Below, piece after piece: positions 43,140 through 50,368 of a stretch of 59,431 nucleotides of DNA. The stretch's first letter is position 1. Each line of letters opens with the position of its first letter. This stretch comes from Vulgatibacter sp035565615 (GTDB taxonomy: Bacteria; Myxococcota; Myxococcia; Myxococcales; Vulgatibacteraceae). The position numbers and the translations under genes are program-made. The DNA is taken from positions 1 through 59,431 of the forward strand of contig DATMSB010000135.1 in the NCBI GenBank assembly GCA_035565615.1, read 5' to 3'. A model generated the notes under the pieces. The model was not told where the DNA came from. It was given only the letters and a program-made list of their open reading frames with translations, and made no database searches.

Positions 43140-43592
43140 TCACGGCTGCGGGCGCATCGTCGGCGAGTGCGGCATCGGATCGGGGAACGTATCCGCCATC
43201 ACCTGGACCCAGTCGGCGAGGCCGAAGGTCGTCGGGGAGACCGGAAGCGCCTCCGTCGATCCGTAGACGTGGACCCGGCCGAGCGACTCGACGACGAGCC
43301 AGGTCCGCCCCTCCTCCTTCACCTCCATCGCCGCGCACTGCCCCAGGAACAGGAACTCGATGTAGGTGGTGTAGTCCCGGTCGTTCTTGTTGTCCTCGAA
43401 GGGGTTCCCGCCGGGCTCCCCGCTCTCCCCCTCCACCACCCCGAAGAGGCTGGCTCCTTCCCCGAACGCGCCGGACTCCAGCTTGTCTCCCACCCGAACG
43501 GAAAGCGTCACCCCCGGATCGGCAGGGCACCTCACGCGGAAGGCGTTGCCGTCCCGCCAAACGAGACACTCGTTGAAACGATACATAGCCAT
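43140..43592 (-). CDS. Hypothetical protein
   Basis: This soluble 150-residue protein starts at ATG 43592 (MAMYRFNECLVWRDGNAFRVRC). It is rich in beta-prone segments (VTLSVRVGDKLESG, YTTYIEFLFLGQCAAMEV, RTWLVVESLGRVHVYG) and ends with a Pro-rich tail. It has no signal peptide or recognised motif. It has its own promoter (43630-43658) with a palindrome just after the -10 and lies upstream of the CHAT gene in the same direction, so it might be a small partner of it; that is inference from position only. Confidence 0.65.
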   Translation of the reverse strand: MAMYRFNECLVWRDGNAFRVRCPADPGVTLSVRVGDKLESGAFGEGASLFGVVEGESGEPGGNPFEDNKNDRDYTTYIEFLFLGQCAAMEVKEEGRTWLVVESLGRVHVYGSTEALPVSPTTFGLADWVQVMADTFPDPMPHSPTMRPQP

Positions 43593-43608
43593 GTCGATAA
43601 CCCCACTT

Positions 43609-43658
43609 CTGCACGGAATGTGCAGCCCCTGCCTACGGCGCACGAATCCGGCACACAA
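43609..43658 (-). promoter_or_regulatory. Promoter with downstream palindromic operator
   Basis: Minus-strand -35 TTGTGT (43658-43653), 17-bp spacer, -10 TAGGCA (43635-43630), followed at once by the perfect inverted repeat CTGCAC-GGAAT-GTGCAG (43625-43609). The start codon of the hypothetical gene is at 43592. A repressor on the palindrome would block the start of transcription. Confidence 0.55.
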
Positions 43659-43696
43659 GATGAGCGATCGCGTCGGCTGTCTGCCACGCGACACAA

Positions 43697-44209
43697 TCAC
43701 GGCGCTTCGTCGAGGGAGCGCAGGAAGGCGGAGAGCAGCGACCACTCCTGCAGGTGGTGCCTGCGATCCGGATCCCGGTCCCGCGCGAAGAGCTGGCGAT
43801 GGAGCAGCTCGTGGCAGAGAGCCGTCTCCCGCAGGGTCGGCGAGGGCGTCAGCACCACCAGGTCGTGCTGCGGGATCCAGCAGCCCGCCACCGGCGTCGC
43901 GGCGGGGATGCCGCAGTGGGCGTTGGGATCCTCGACGAACTTGACCGCGGCTCCCGGAGTGAACGCCATATTCACCGATTTCTGGCAGTTCACCAGGAGC
44001 TCCTCGAGGCCCTCCCGATCCCGCTGCGGGCCCCAGTCCACCATCACGCCCGCCCGCACCTCGTCCTCGTCGAAGTAGGTGGGCGAACACGCCGCCGACG
44101 CGGCGGCGATCGCGAAGGCCAGGGCCGGCCCCCTCCCGGGGCTTTGCAACCGGTGGCTCCGCAGGCGAAGATACCGCCCACCGTACCCGTCCCCAGGAGC
44201 CGCCTCCAT
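43697..44209 (-). CDS. Putative zinc-metalloprotease-like lipoprotein (HELLH)
   Basis: The protein has about 170 residues from ATG 44209. The N-terminal stretch ALAFAIAAASAACSPTYF looks like a lipoprotein signal with a S-A-A-C box, although the 30 residues before it are long and basic, so a later non-ATG start is possible. The domain ends with ETALCHELLHRQLFARDRDPDRRHHLQEWSLL, where H-E-L-L-H is a zincin motif and a further His-rich stretch may give the third ligand. Two or three cysteines (NCQKS, AHCGIP, GCWIP) may pair. Function unknown. Its start region lies 13 bp from the divergent sugar dehydrogenase gene. Confidence 0.6.
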   Translation of the reverse strand: MEAAPGDGYGGRYLRLRSHRLQSPGRGPALAFAIAAASAACSPTYFDEDEVRAGVMVDWGPQRDREGLEELLVNCQKSVNMAFTPGAAVKFVEDPNAHCGIPAATPVAGCWIPQHDLVVLTPSPTLRETALCHELLHRQLFARDRDPDRRHHLQEWSLLSAFLRSLDEAP

Positions 44210-44222
44210 CCGAGAGTCCCGC

Positions 44223-45419
44223 TTGCTTCTCGAATCGGCGAAGACCATTCCCCTCGCCCTCGCGCTTGTGCTCGCCCTGACAAGTTGCCGATCGGGTGCC
44301 CGAGCTTCACAGGCCTCGGAAGGGGGCCGGGACACCCACCCCGGCTGCGTGCTGGTCGATAAGGACTACGGTCCGGACGGCGCGGTCCCGGTGAAGGCGG
44401 TGCGCGTCGTCTCCGGCCTCGAGGTCCCCTGGGCGATCGCCTTCCTCCCCGGCGGCGACATGCTCGTCACCGAGCGGCCCGGTCGGCTGCGCCTGGTGAA
44501 GGACGGGGCGCTCCAGCCGGCGCCGGTGATGACGGTCTCCTCACCGCGGCGGGCGGGCGAGGGCGGTCTGCTGGGTCTGGCGCTCCATCCGCAGTTCGCG
44601 AAGAACCGCTGGTTCTACATCTACCAGACGTATGAGAAGGACGAGGGCAAGGCGAACCGGGTGGTGCGCTACCGCCTCACCGAGGATGCCCGCAGCGCCA
44701 CCGTCGATCGGGTGATCCTCGACGACGTCGCCGGCCACACCTTCCACGACGGCGGCCGCCTCCGCTTCGGCCCCGACGGGATGCTCTACGTCGGCACCGG
44801 CGACGCCGGCGAGCCGCAGCGCTCCCGGGATCGCTCGTCGCCGAACGGCAAGGTGCTCCGGTTGACGCCGGACGGCGAGATCCCGGCGGACAACCCGTTC
44901 CCCGGGAGCCCGGTGTGGCTGTCGGGCCTGCGCAACACCCAGGGTTTCGACTGGCTCGACGGATCCACCCTCCTCGTCGCGGATCACGGCCCGAGCGGCG
45001 AGTTCGGCAGGCGGGGGCACGACGAGCTGAACGCCGCGCGCAAGGGCGACGACCTGGGCTGGCCGACCATCTTCGGCTGCGAGACCGCCGAAGGGATGGT
45101 GGCGCCGATGATGAGCTGGGCGCAGGCGGTGCCGCCGGGGGGCGTCGGCGTCTACCGGAGCGGCGGCATCCGGGCGTGGAGGGGGAGCGTCCTCATGGGG
45201 ACCCTCGGCTCACGCCACCTCCACCGCTTCGTCCTCGACGGCGATCGGGTGCAGTCCCACGAGGTCTACTTCCGCGGCGATCCCCCGAGGGGCCTGGGCA
45301 GGCTCCGCGAGGTGATCGTCGGCCCCGACGACGAGCTCTACGTCACCACGAGCAACTGCGACGGCAGGGGGACCTGCCCCGCCACGAAGGACGAGATCGT
45401 CCGGATCGAGGCCGGCTGA
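44223..45419 (+). CDS. PQQ-dependent sugar dehydrogenase-like lipoprotein (Gdh/sorbosone family)
   Basis: This protein of about 398 residues starts at TTG 44223. The signal peptide ends in the lipobox ALTSC. A six-bladed propeller of the soluble glucose/sorbosone dehydrogenase type follows: LEVPWAIAFLPGGDMLVTERPG, EGGLLGLALHPQFA, HDGGRLRFGPDGMLYVGTGD and SGLRNTQGFDW are the standard landmarks, including the His and Arg that hold PQQ. It would oxidise an aldose at the envelope if PQQ is available; the cofactor genes are not here. Its TGA abuts the stop of the next gene (TGATCA). Confidence 0.82.
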   Translation: MLLESAKTIPLALALVLALTSCRSGARASQASEGGRDTHPGCVLVDKDYGPDGAVPVKAVRVVSGLEVPWAIAFLPGGDMLVTERPGRLRLVKDGALQPAPVMTVSSPRRAGEGGLLGLALHPQFAKNRWFYIYQTYEKDEGKANRVVRYRLTEDARSATVDRVILDDVAGHTFHDGGRLRFGPDGMLYVGTGDAGEPQRSRDRSSPNGKVLRLTPDGEIPADNPFPGSPVWLSGLRNTQGFDWLDGSTLLVADHGPSGEFGRRGHDELNAARKGDDLGWPTIFGCETAEGMVAPMMSWAQAVPPGGVGVYRSGGIRAWRGSVLMGTLGSRHLHRFVLDGDRVQSHEVYFRGDPPRGLGRLREVIVGPDDELYVTTSNCDGRGTCPATKDEIVRIEAG

Positions 45420-46274
45420 TCACGCGGTGCCGGTGGGCATCGGGCTCGCGTCGAGCTTGCGCGAGATCAGGAGCGCGTCGAAGAGCTCCGGGGCCAGCTC
45501 TCGCAGATCGCGGCGGATCGCCATGCGCTCCCCGTGGCTGCGGGCGCCCTTGTGCGCGATGAGCAGATCGTACGCGCGGGTCGCGGGCCCGAACCCGCCG
45601 CCGGGCACGGGATCCAGCGCGGAGAACGGCAGCACGTCCTCGAGCAGGCCGATCGCGGGGAGCCACGCCCGGGGGTCGCCCTCGAGGTGCAGCTCCTTGG
45701 CGATGGGCTCGAGGGCCCGCACCTCCGCGTCCTCCACCGCGCCGAGGTCGAGACCGAGGGGCGCCACCCGGAAGGCCCTGCGGTAGGCGTCCCGCGCCTC
45801 CTCGACCCGCTCGAGCCGGAAGAGGGCGTTGCCGAGGAGCAGCGCCGCGCGCCCCGAGGAGGGGATCCGCGCGATCGTCGCGTACAGCGACGCCGCCGCC
45901 TCCTCCGGGAGGGAGGCGCGCAGGAGGTAGCCGCCGGCGGGCTCGTCGTCCACGAGGTGGCCGGGCAGCCCCGCCAGGTGGGCCGCGCGTGCGAGGCCGC
46001 GGGCCAGGAAGCGACGCAGGGCGAGGCCCACCTCCGCCGAGGTCCCCGGGAACCGATCGCTCGCCTCCACGAAGGCGTCCCGCCACGGCGCCGGACGATC
46101 GCGGGGCAGGACCGCCGCCGCCAGCCACCCGGTCGCGTCCACGTCGGCGGCGAGGGAGGCGTCGGCGGCGCCGGAGCCCGCCAGGCTGCGGGCGCGGAAG
46201 GCGGCCTGGTCGAGGCGTCCCTCGCCGATCAGCTCGGCGATCGTCGCACGATCCCTGGCGGAGGTGTCGCTCAT
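45420..46274 (-). CDS. Hypothetical helical-repeat (TPR-like) protein
   Basis: This 284-residue protein starts at ATG 46274 behind GGAGAGATGG. It has no signal or membrane segment. It is helical and Ala-rich, and SSGRAALLLGNALFRLERVEEARDAYRRAFRVAP is a good TPR unit. The flanking sequence (IGEGRLDQAAFRARSLAG, LPEEAAASLYATIARIP) is similar, so three or four repeats are likely. The C-terminus is mixed (MAIRRDLRELAPELFDALL). It probably mediates protein contacts. The neighbour on its 5' side (46357) points the other way. Confidence 0.6.
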   Translation of the reverse strand: MSDTSARDRATIAELIGEGRLDQAAFRARSLAGSGAADASLAADVDATGWLAAAVLPRDRPAPWRDAFVEASDRFPGTSAEVGLALRRFLARGLARAAHLAGLPGHLVDDEPAGGYLLRASLPEEAAASLYATIARIPSSGRAALLLGNALFRLERVEEARDAYRRAFRVAPLGLDLGAVEDAEVRALEPIAKELHLEGDPRAWLPAIGLLEDVLPFSALDPVPGGGFGPATRAYDLLIAHKGARSHGERMAIRRDLRELAPELFDALLISRKLDASPMPTGTA

Positions 46275-46356
46275 GCTTCCATCTCTCCAAAGGCGCGCCG
46301 TGACGCGGGGGGACTGATCTACCGCAACCGCGAGGGGTGTGCTACCAAGCGGCCCC

Positions 46357-47028
46357 ATGTTCCCTCCGGACGAATCCCGCCGGCCGGCCGAGGGCCCGGC
46401 CGGGTCAGGGCGCCCCTCGCTTTCGCAGCTCGCGCCGCTCGGCGTGCTGGAGGAGCTGCTCGACGGGCAGCGCGATCAGCTCCTCCACGACGCCTGGTCC
46501 GTCCGCGCCATCTTCGGCTCAACGAGTGGACCGTGGCGCCGCGCCGGCTTCGCCACCCGCGTCCTGGCCAGGGCCGCCGGCGCCGAGCTGGCGAGGCTCC
46601 CCGCGATCCGTTCGGATCCCCTCGACGAGGCCCACTGGATCCTCGCGGAGCAGTCCCGGCTCCTCAACCACGTCGCCGTCGAGGAGCGCTCGGTGCGCGC
46701 CCTCTTCGGCGAGCTCGGCCAGCTCCGCCCCTCCCAGCAGGCGGCGGTGCGGCGCCTCCTCCGGTTCCGCAGCGCCCATCGCCTCCACCCGCAGGGCGGC
46801 CCGGCCTCGAACCTGCTTCTCATCGCGATCCTGGCGGCGGGCCTGGCGGCGGCGCGGGACACGGAGTCGATGCGTGCGGTCTTCGCCCGCCTCCCCGCCG
46901 ACGTCCGCGAGGTGCTGCCGTCGGAGCGGGCGTCGATCCTCATCCTCGACGCCGAGGTGCGCGAGCGCCTCGACGAGCGGTCGCTGGCCCTGGACCTCGC
47001 CTTCCGGATCGGCGGCCGGCCCCGATGA
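46357..47028 (+). CDS. Hypothetical helical protein
   Basis: The protein has about 223 residues (MFPPDESRRPAEGPAG start; GTG 46339 is the alternative). It is cytoplasmic and mainly helical with many Arg and Glu: LAPLGVLEELLDGQRDQLLHDAWSVRAIF, EAHWILAEQSRLLNHVAVEERSVRALFGEL, and so on, possibly degenerate helical repeats. I do not recognise a family. It lies just upstream of the FHA gene, in the same direction, but that gene has its own promoter. Confidence 0.55.
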   Translation: MFPPDESRRPAEGPAGSGRPSLSQLAPLGVLEELLDGQRDQLLHDAWSVRAIFGSTSGPWRRAGFATRVLARAAGAELARLPAIRSDPLDEAHWILAEQSRLLNHVAVEERSVRALFGELGQLRPSQQAAVRRLLRFRSAHRLHPQGGPASNLLLIAILAAGLAAARDTESMRAVFARLPADVREVLPSERASILILDAEVRERLDERSLALDLAFRIGGRPR

Positions 47029-47042
47029 TCCGCAGCCTTCCT

Positions 47043-47072
47043 TTGGACGGGCGGGCCCGGCGAGGATAGGCT
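47043..47072 (+). promoter_or_regulatory. FHA gene promoter giving a leaderless transcript
   Basis: -35 TTGGAC (47043-47048), 18-bp spacer, -10 TAGGCT (47067-47072). ATG 47080 begins 7 bases after the -10, so the mRNA should start at or beside the A of ATG. There is no ribosome site. Confidence 0.6.
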
Positions 47073-47079
47073 CCTTCGA

Positions 47080-47442
47080 ATGCGTGACGGCCCTCCCCAG
47101 CGCGAGCGGACCAGCATCGGGATCCCCCTCGTGACCGGCCCCTCCCGGAGGCCTCGTCCCCACGTCCTCGAGCAGATCGGCGGACCGGGCGCCCCCCGGC
47201 GGATCGAGCTCCAGGAGGATCGCATCGTCATCGGCAGGGAGGGCGACATCGCGATCGCGTCGCCGCAGCTCTCCCGCACCCACCTCTGCCTGACCCGCAA
47301 CGGCTCCGACTTCGGCTGCGTCGACATGGACAGCAGGAACGGCGTCTACCTCAACGGCATCCGCATCCACTCGGCCGTCCTGCGCGAGGGCGATCAGCTC
47401 CAGCTCGGCGACGTGATCCTCCTCTACTTCGCCGGAGTCTGA
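47080..47442 (+). CDS. FHA-domain protein
   Basis: This 120-residue protein has an N-terminal ~25-residue basic tail, then a single forkhead-associated domain: DRIVIGREGDIAIASPQLSRTHLCL (Gly-Arg and Ser-x2-His) and DMDSRNGVYLNGIRI (Asn-Gly). These are the phosphothreonine-binding residues. Small FHA proteins act as readers in Ser/Thr-kinase signalling. The next gene, for an MBL-fold enzyme, starts 4 bp after its stop, so the two are a transcription unit and probably work together. It seems to be made from a leaderless message. Confidence 0.88.
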   Translation: MRDGPPQRERTSIGIPLVTGPSRRPRPHVLEQIGGPGAPRRIELQEDRIVIGREGDIAIASPQLSRTHLCLTRNGSDFGCVDMDSRNGVYLNGIRIHSAVLREGDQLQLGDVILLYFAGV

Positions 47443-47446
47443 ATCC

Positions 47447-48328
47447 GTGGCGCTCTTCGTGAAATTCTGGGGGACCCGGGGCTCCATCCCCACGCCCGGC
47501 CCGTCGACCCAGCGCTACGGCGGCAACACCGCCTGCGTGGAGATCCGCAGCGAGGGCGCCCTCTTCATCTGCGACGGCGGGACCGGCCTGCGCGAGCTGG
47601 GGATCGACCTCATCCGACGCCACGAGGGCCGGCCGATCGTGGGGCACATGCTCTTCTCGCATCCGCACTGGGATCACATCCAGGGCTTCCCCTTCTTCAC
47701 GCCCGCCTACCGCCCCGAGAACACCTTCCACATCTACGGGACCCCTCCCGGGGATCGCCGCCTCTTCCGGCTGGTGAGCGGCCAGATGCGCTCGGACTAC
47801 TTCCCGGTCGACTTCGGCGATCTCTCGGCGCGGATCGTCGCGGAGGATCTCTCCGACGAGCCCATCGGCGGCGTCTCGGTCCGGGCGCTCCCCCAGCACC
47901 ACCCCGGCGGCAGCTTCGCGTTCTCCTTCGAGTACCAGGGGCGCAAGGTGGTGTACGCCACCGACAACGAGCTGGACGAGCTCCTCGAGGATCGCGAGGC
48001 GAGCCTGCGCGATCCGGACGCCCCGCGGCGCCTGCCCGACGATCTGGTGGACTTCGTGCGGGGCGCGGACCTCCTCGTCGCCGACGGGCAGTACGGCGAG
48101 GAGGAGTACGCGTCGAAGATCGGCTGGGGGCATCCCCGCGCCACCACCACCGTAGATCTGGCGGTGGCGGCCGGCGTGAAGCAGCTCGCGATCACCCACC
48201 ACGATCCCATGCAGTCCGACGCGGACGTGGACGCGAAGATCGAGGCGTGCGCCGCCCGCGCCAAGCGGTTCGCGCCGGAGCTGATCGTCTTCGGCGCCCG
48301 CGAGGGCGTCGAGCTGAAGATCGCCTGA
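47447..48328 (+). CDS. Metallo-beta-lactamase-fold hydrolase (GTRGSIP family)
   Basis: The protein has 293 residues. FVKFWGTRGSIPTPGPSTQRYGGNTACVEI is the signature of a family that includes PhnP- and RNase-Z-like phosphodiesterases. The metal motif is SHPHWDHIQGFPFF (H-x-H-x-D-H), with further ligands in ALPQHHPGG, YATDNE and LAITHHDP. It is probably a di-zinc phosphodiesterase acting on a nucleotide or nucleic acid; a cyclic-nucleotide role is one option. GTG 47447 is 4 bp after the FHA stop. It converges on the ABC-F gene, 8 bp away. Confidence 0.85.
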   Translation: MALFVKFWGTRGSIPTPGPSTQRYGGNTACVEIRSEGALFICDGGTGLRELGIDLIRRHEGRPIVGHMLFSHPHWDHIQGFPFFTPAYRPENTFHIYGTPPGDRRLFRLVSGQMRSDYFPVDFGDLSARIVAEDLSDEPIGGVSVRALPQHHPGGSFAFSFEYQGRKVVYATDNELDELLEDREASLRDPDAPRRLPDDLVDFVRGADLLVADGQYGEEEYASKIGWGHPRATTTVDLAVAAGVKQLAITHHDPMQSDADVDAKIEACAARAKRFAPELIVFGAREGVELKIA

Positions 48329-48336
48329 GCCCTCCC

Positions 48337-50244
48337 TCAGTCCGCCAGATCCTGCAGCTCCTGCCACCTCGCGTAGAGCCGATCCACCAGCGCGGTCTGC
48401 CGCTCGAGCTCGTCGTGGAGCGCCGCCGCCCGGACCGGATCGCTGAACACCTCCGGCCGCTGCAGCTCGGCCTCGGTGGCCGCCTTGTCGCGCTCGGTGC
48501 GCTCGATGGCCTCCTCCATCCCCTCGAGCTCCCGCTTCTCCAGGTAGCCGAGCCGGCGCCGACGAGGCGGCGGAGCGGGTGCAGGGGCGGGAGCGGCCTT
48601 CTCCTCCCTCACCTCCGGCGAGGGGGCGCACGCCTCCCGGGCCTGGCGCTCGAGGGTCCGGTAGGTCTCGTAGTTCCCCTCGTAGCGGGTCACCCTCCCG
48701 TCGCCGCCGAAGGCGAGGATCGCGGTGGCCACCTTGTCGAGGAAGTAGCGGTCGTGGGTCACCAACAGCACGCTGCCCTCGAAGGAGAGCAGGAGCCGCT
48801 CGAGCACGTTGAGGGTGACGATGTCCAGGTCGTTGGTGGGCTCGTCGAGCACCAGGACGTTGGCGCCCTCGAGGAAGAGGCGCGCGAGGAGGAGGCGGTT
48901 GCGCTCGCCCCCCGAGAGCGCCTTCACCTGCATGCGCTGCATCGGCACCGGGAAGAGCAGCTCCTCGAGGTATTCGCGCAGGTGGAGGCGCCTGCCGCCC
49001 ACCAGGACGTGGTCCTCTCCCCACGCCGCCTCGTACACGGTCTGCTCGGGATCGAGCGAGGCCCGCTGCTGATCGTAGTAGGCGATCTTCGTGTTCCTGC
49101 CGATCTCGACCGCGCCCTCGTCCGGCTCGAGCTCCCCCAGGATGGTGCGCAGGAAGGTGGTCTTCCCCACGCCGTTGGGCCCCACGATCCCGACCCGCTC
49201 GCCCGCCTGCAGGAGGAAGTCCACGTCGCGGAAGACGGTGCGGTCGCCGAAGCGCTTGGCGATCCCCTCCGCCTCGATCACCTTCCCGCCCAGCCTGGGG
49301 GCGGACGCCATCTCCAGGGCCGCCACCTTCGGCCGCACGAAGCCCTTCTCCGCCATCAGCTTCCGCGCCCGCTCGATCCGCGCCTTGCTCTTGGTGCGCC
49401 GCGCCTCCACCCCCTTGCGCAGCCACGCCACCTCCTGGGCGATCCAGCGCTCCCGCTTGTGCTGCGCGAGCTCCGCCTGCTCCAGGGCCACCATCTTCTG
49501 CTCGAGGTACGCCTGGTAGTTCCCCGGGTACGAGACCAGCCCGTTGCCCGGCTCCACCTCGACGATCCGATCGACCAGGCCGTCGAGGAAGTAGCGGTCG
49601 TGGGTGACCAGGAGCAGCGCCCCCGGCAGCTCGTCCAGCGCGTCCTCGAGCCAGTCCACCGTGTCGGCGTCCAGGTGGTTGGTGGGCTCGTCCAGCAGGA
49701 GCGCGTCGGGCCGGGAGAGTAGGGCGCGGGCGATGGCCACCCGCTTGCGCAGGCCGCCGGAGAGCTCCGCCACCGGCCGCTCCCACTCCCGGACCCCGAG
49801 CTTGTCCAACAGGCGCCTCGCCTCGAACTCGCTGTCCCATCCCCCCAGCCGCTCGATCCGATCCGCGACCCGCCCCAGCTCGGCGAGGAGCCGCTCCTGC
49901 TCGGCCGGCGGCGCCACCGCGATCCGCGCGGAGAGGGCGCGGTGCTCGTCGATCGCCTCCCGCAGCGCGGGCCTCGCCACCGACAGCTCGGACGCCACCG
50001 TCGCGCCGTCGGGGAAGGTCGGCTCCTGGGGCAGGTACACCACCTGTGCGCCTCGCTGCACCTGCAGCAGGCCCCGATCGGGGGGGAGCACGCCCGCCAG
50101 GATCTTCATCAGGGTGGACTTCCCCGAGCCGTTGACCCCGACGAGGCCCACCCGCTCGCCCTCCTCGATGGTGAACTCCAGGCCGTCGAAGAGGGTGCGG
50201 CTGCCGAAGGAGAGGCCGATCGAATGGGCGCGCAGGAGGGTCAC
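48337..50244 (-). CDS. ABC-F ATPase, Uup-like
   Basis: This soluble protein has 635 residues and two ATP-binding cassettes: P-loops GLVGVNGSGKSTLMKIL and GIVGPNGVGKTTFLRTI, signatures AELSGGLRKRVAIARAL and KALSGGERNRLLLARLF, and Walker B LLLDEPTNHLD and LVLDEPTNDLD. Between them lies the long charged linker of ABC-F proteins (IAQEVAWLRKGVEARRTKSKARIERARKL). A C-terminal coiled coil after a Pro-Ala stretch matches Uup/EttA-type translation factors that act on the ribosome. GTG 50244 fits AAGGTG better than GTG 50253. Confidence 0.9.
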   Translation of the reverse strand: MTLLRAHSIGLSFGSRTLFDGLEFTIEEGERVGLVGVNGSGKSTLMKILAGVLPPDRGLLQVQRGAQVVYLPQEPTFPDGATVASELSVARPALREAIDEHRALSARIAVAPPAEQERLLAELGRVADRIERLGGWDSEFEARRLLDKLGVREWERPVAELSGGLRKRVAIARALLSRPDALLLDEPTNHLDADTVDWLEDALDELPGALLLVTHDRYFLDGLVDRIVEVEPGNGLVSYPGNYQAYLEQKMVALEQAELAQHKRERWIAQEVAWLRKGVEARRTKSKARIERARKLMAEKGFVRPKVAALEMASAPRLGGKVIEAEGIAKRFGDRTVFRDVDFLLQAGERVGIVGPNGVGKTTFLRTILGELEPDEGAVEIGRNTKIAYYDQQRASLDPEQTVYEAAWGEDHVLVGGRRLHLREYLEELLFPVPMQRMQVKALSGGERNRLLLARLFLEGANVLVLDEPTNDLDIVTLNVLERLLLSFEGSVLLVTHDRYFLDKVATAILAFGGDGRVTRYEGNYETYRTLERQAREACAPSPEVREEKAAPAPAPAPPPRRRRLGYLEKRELEGMEEAIERTERDKAATEAELQRPEVFSDPVRAAALHDELERQTALVDRLYARWQELQDLAD

Positions 50245-50368
50245 GGCGCGCACCTTGGCCGAAAGTCGGATCGCGTTTCAAGCGCTGCCGCCCCCCGGTT
50301 GCGATCGCCCGGCCGGTCGTGGGATGATTCCCCACCTCGATCTCGAATACATCGACGGGGAAGCAGCG

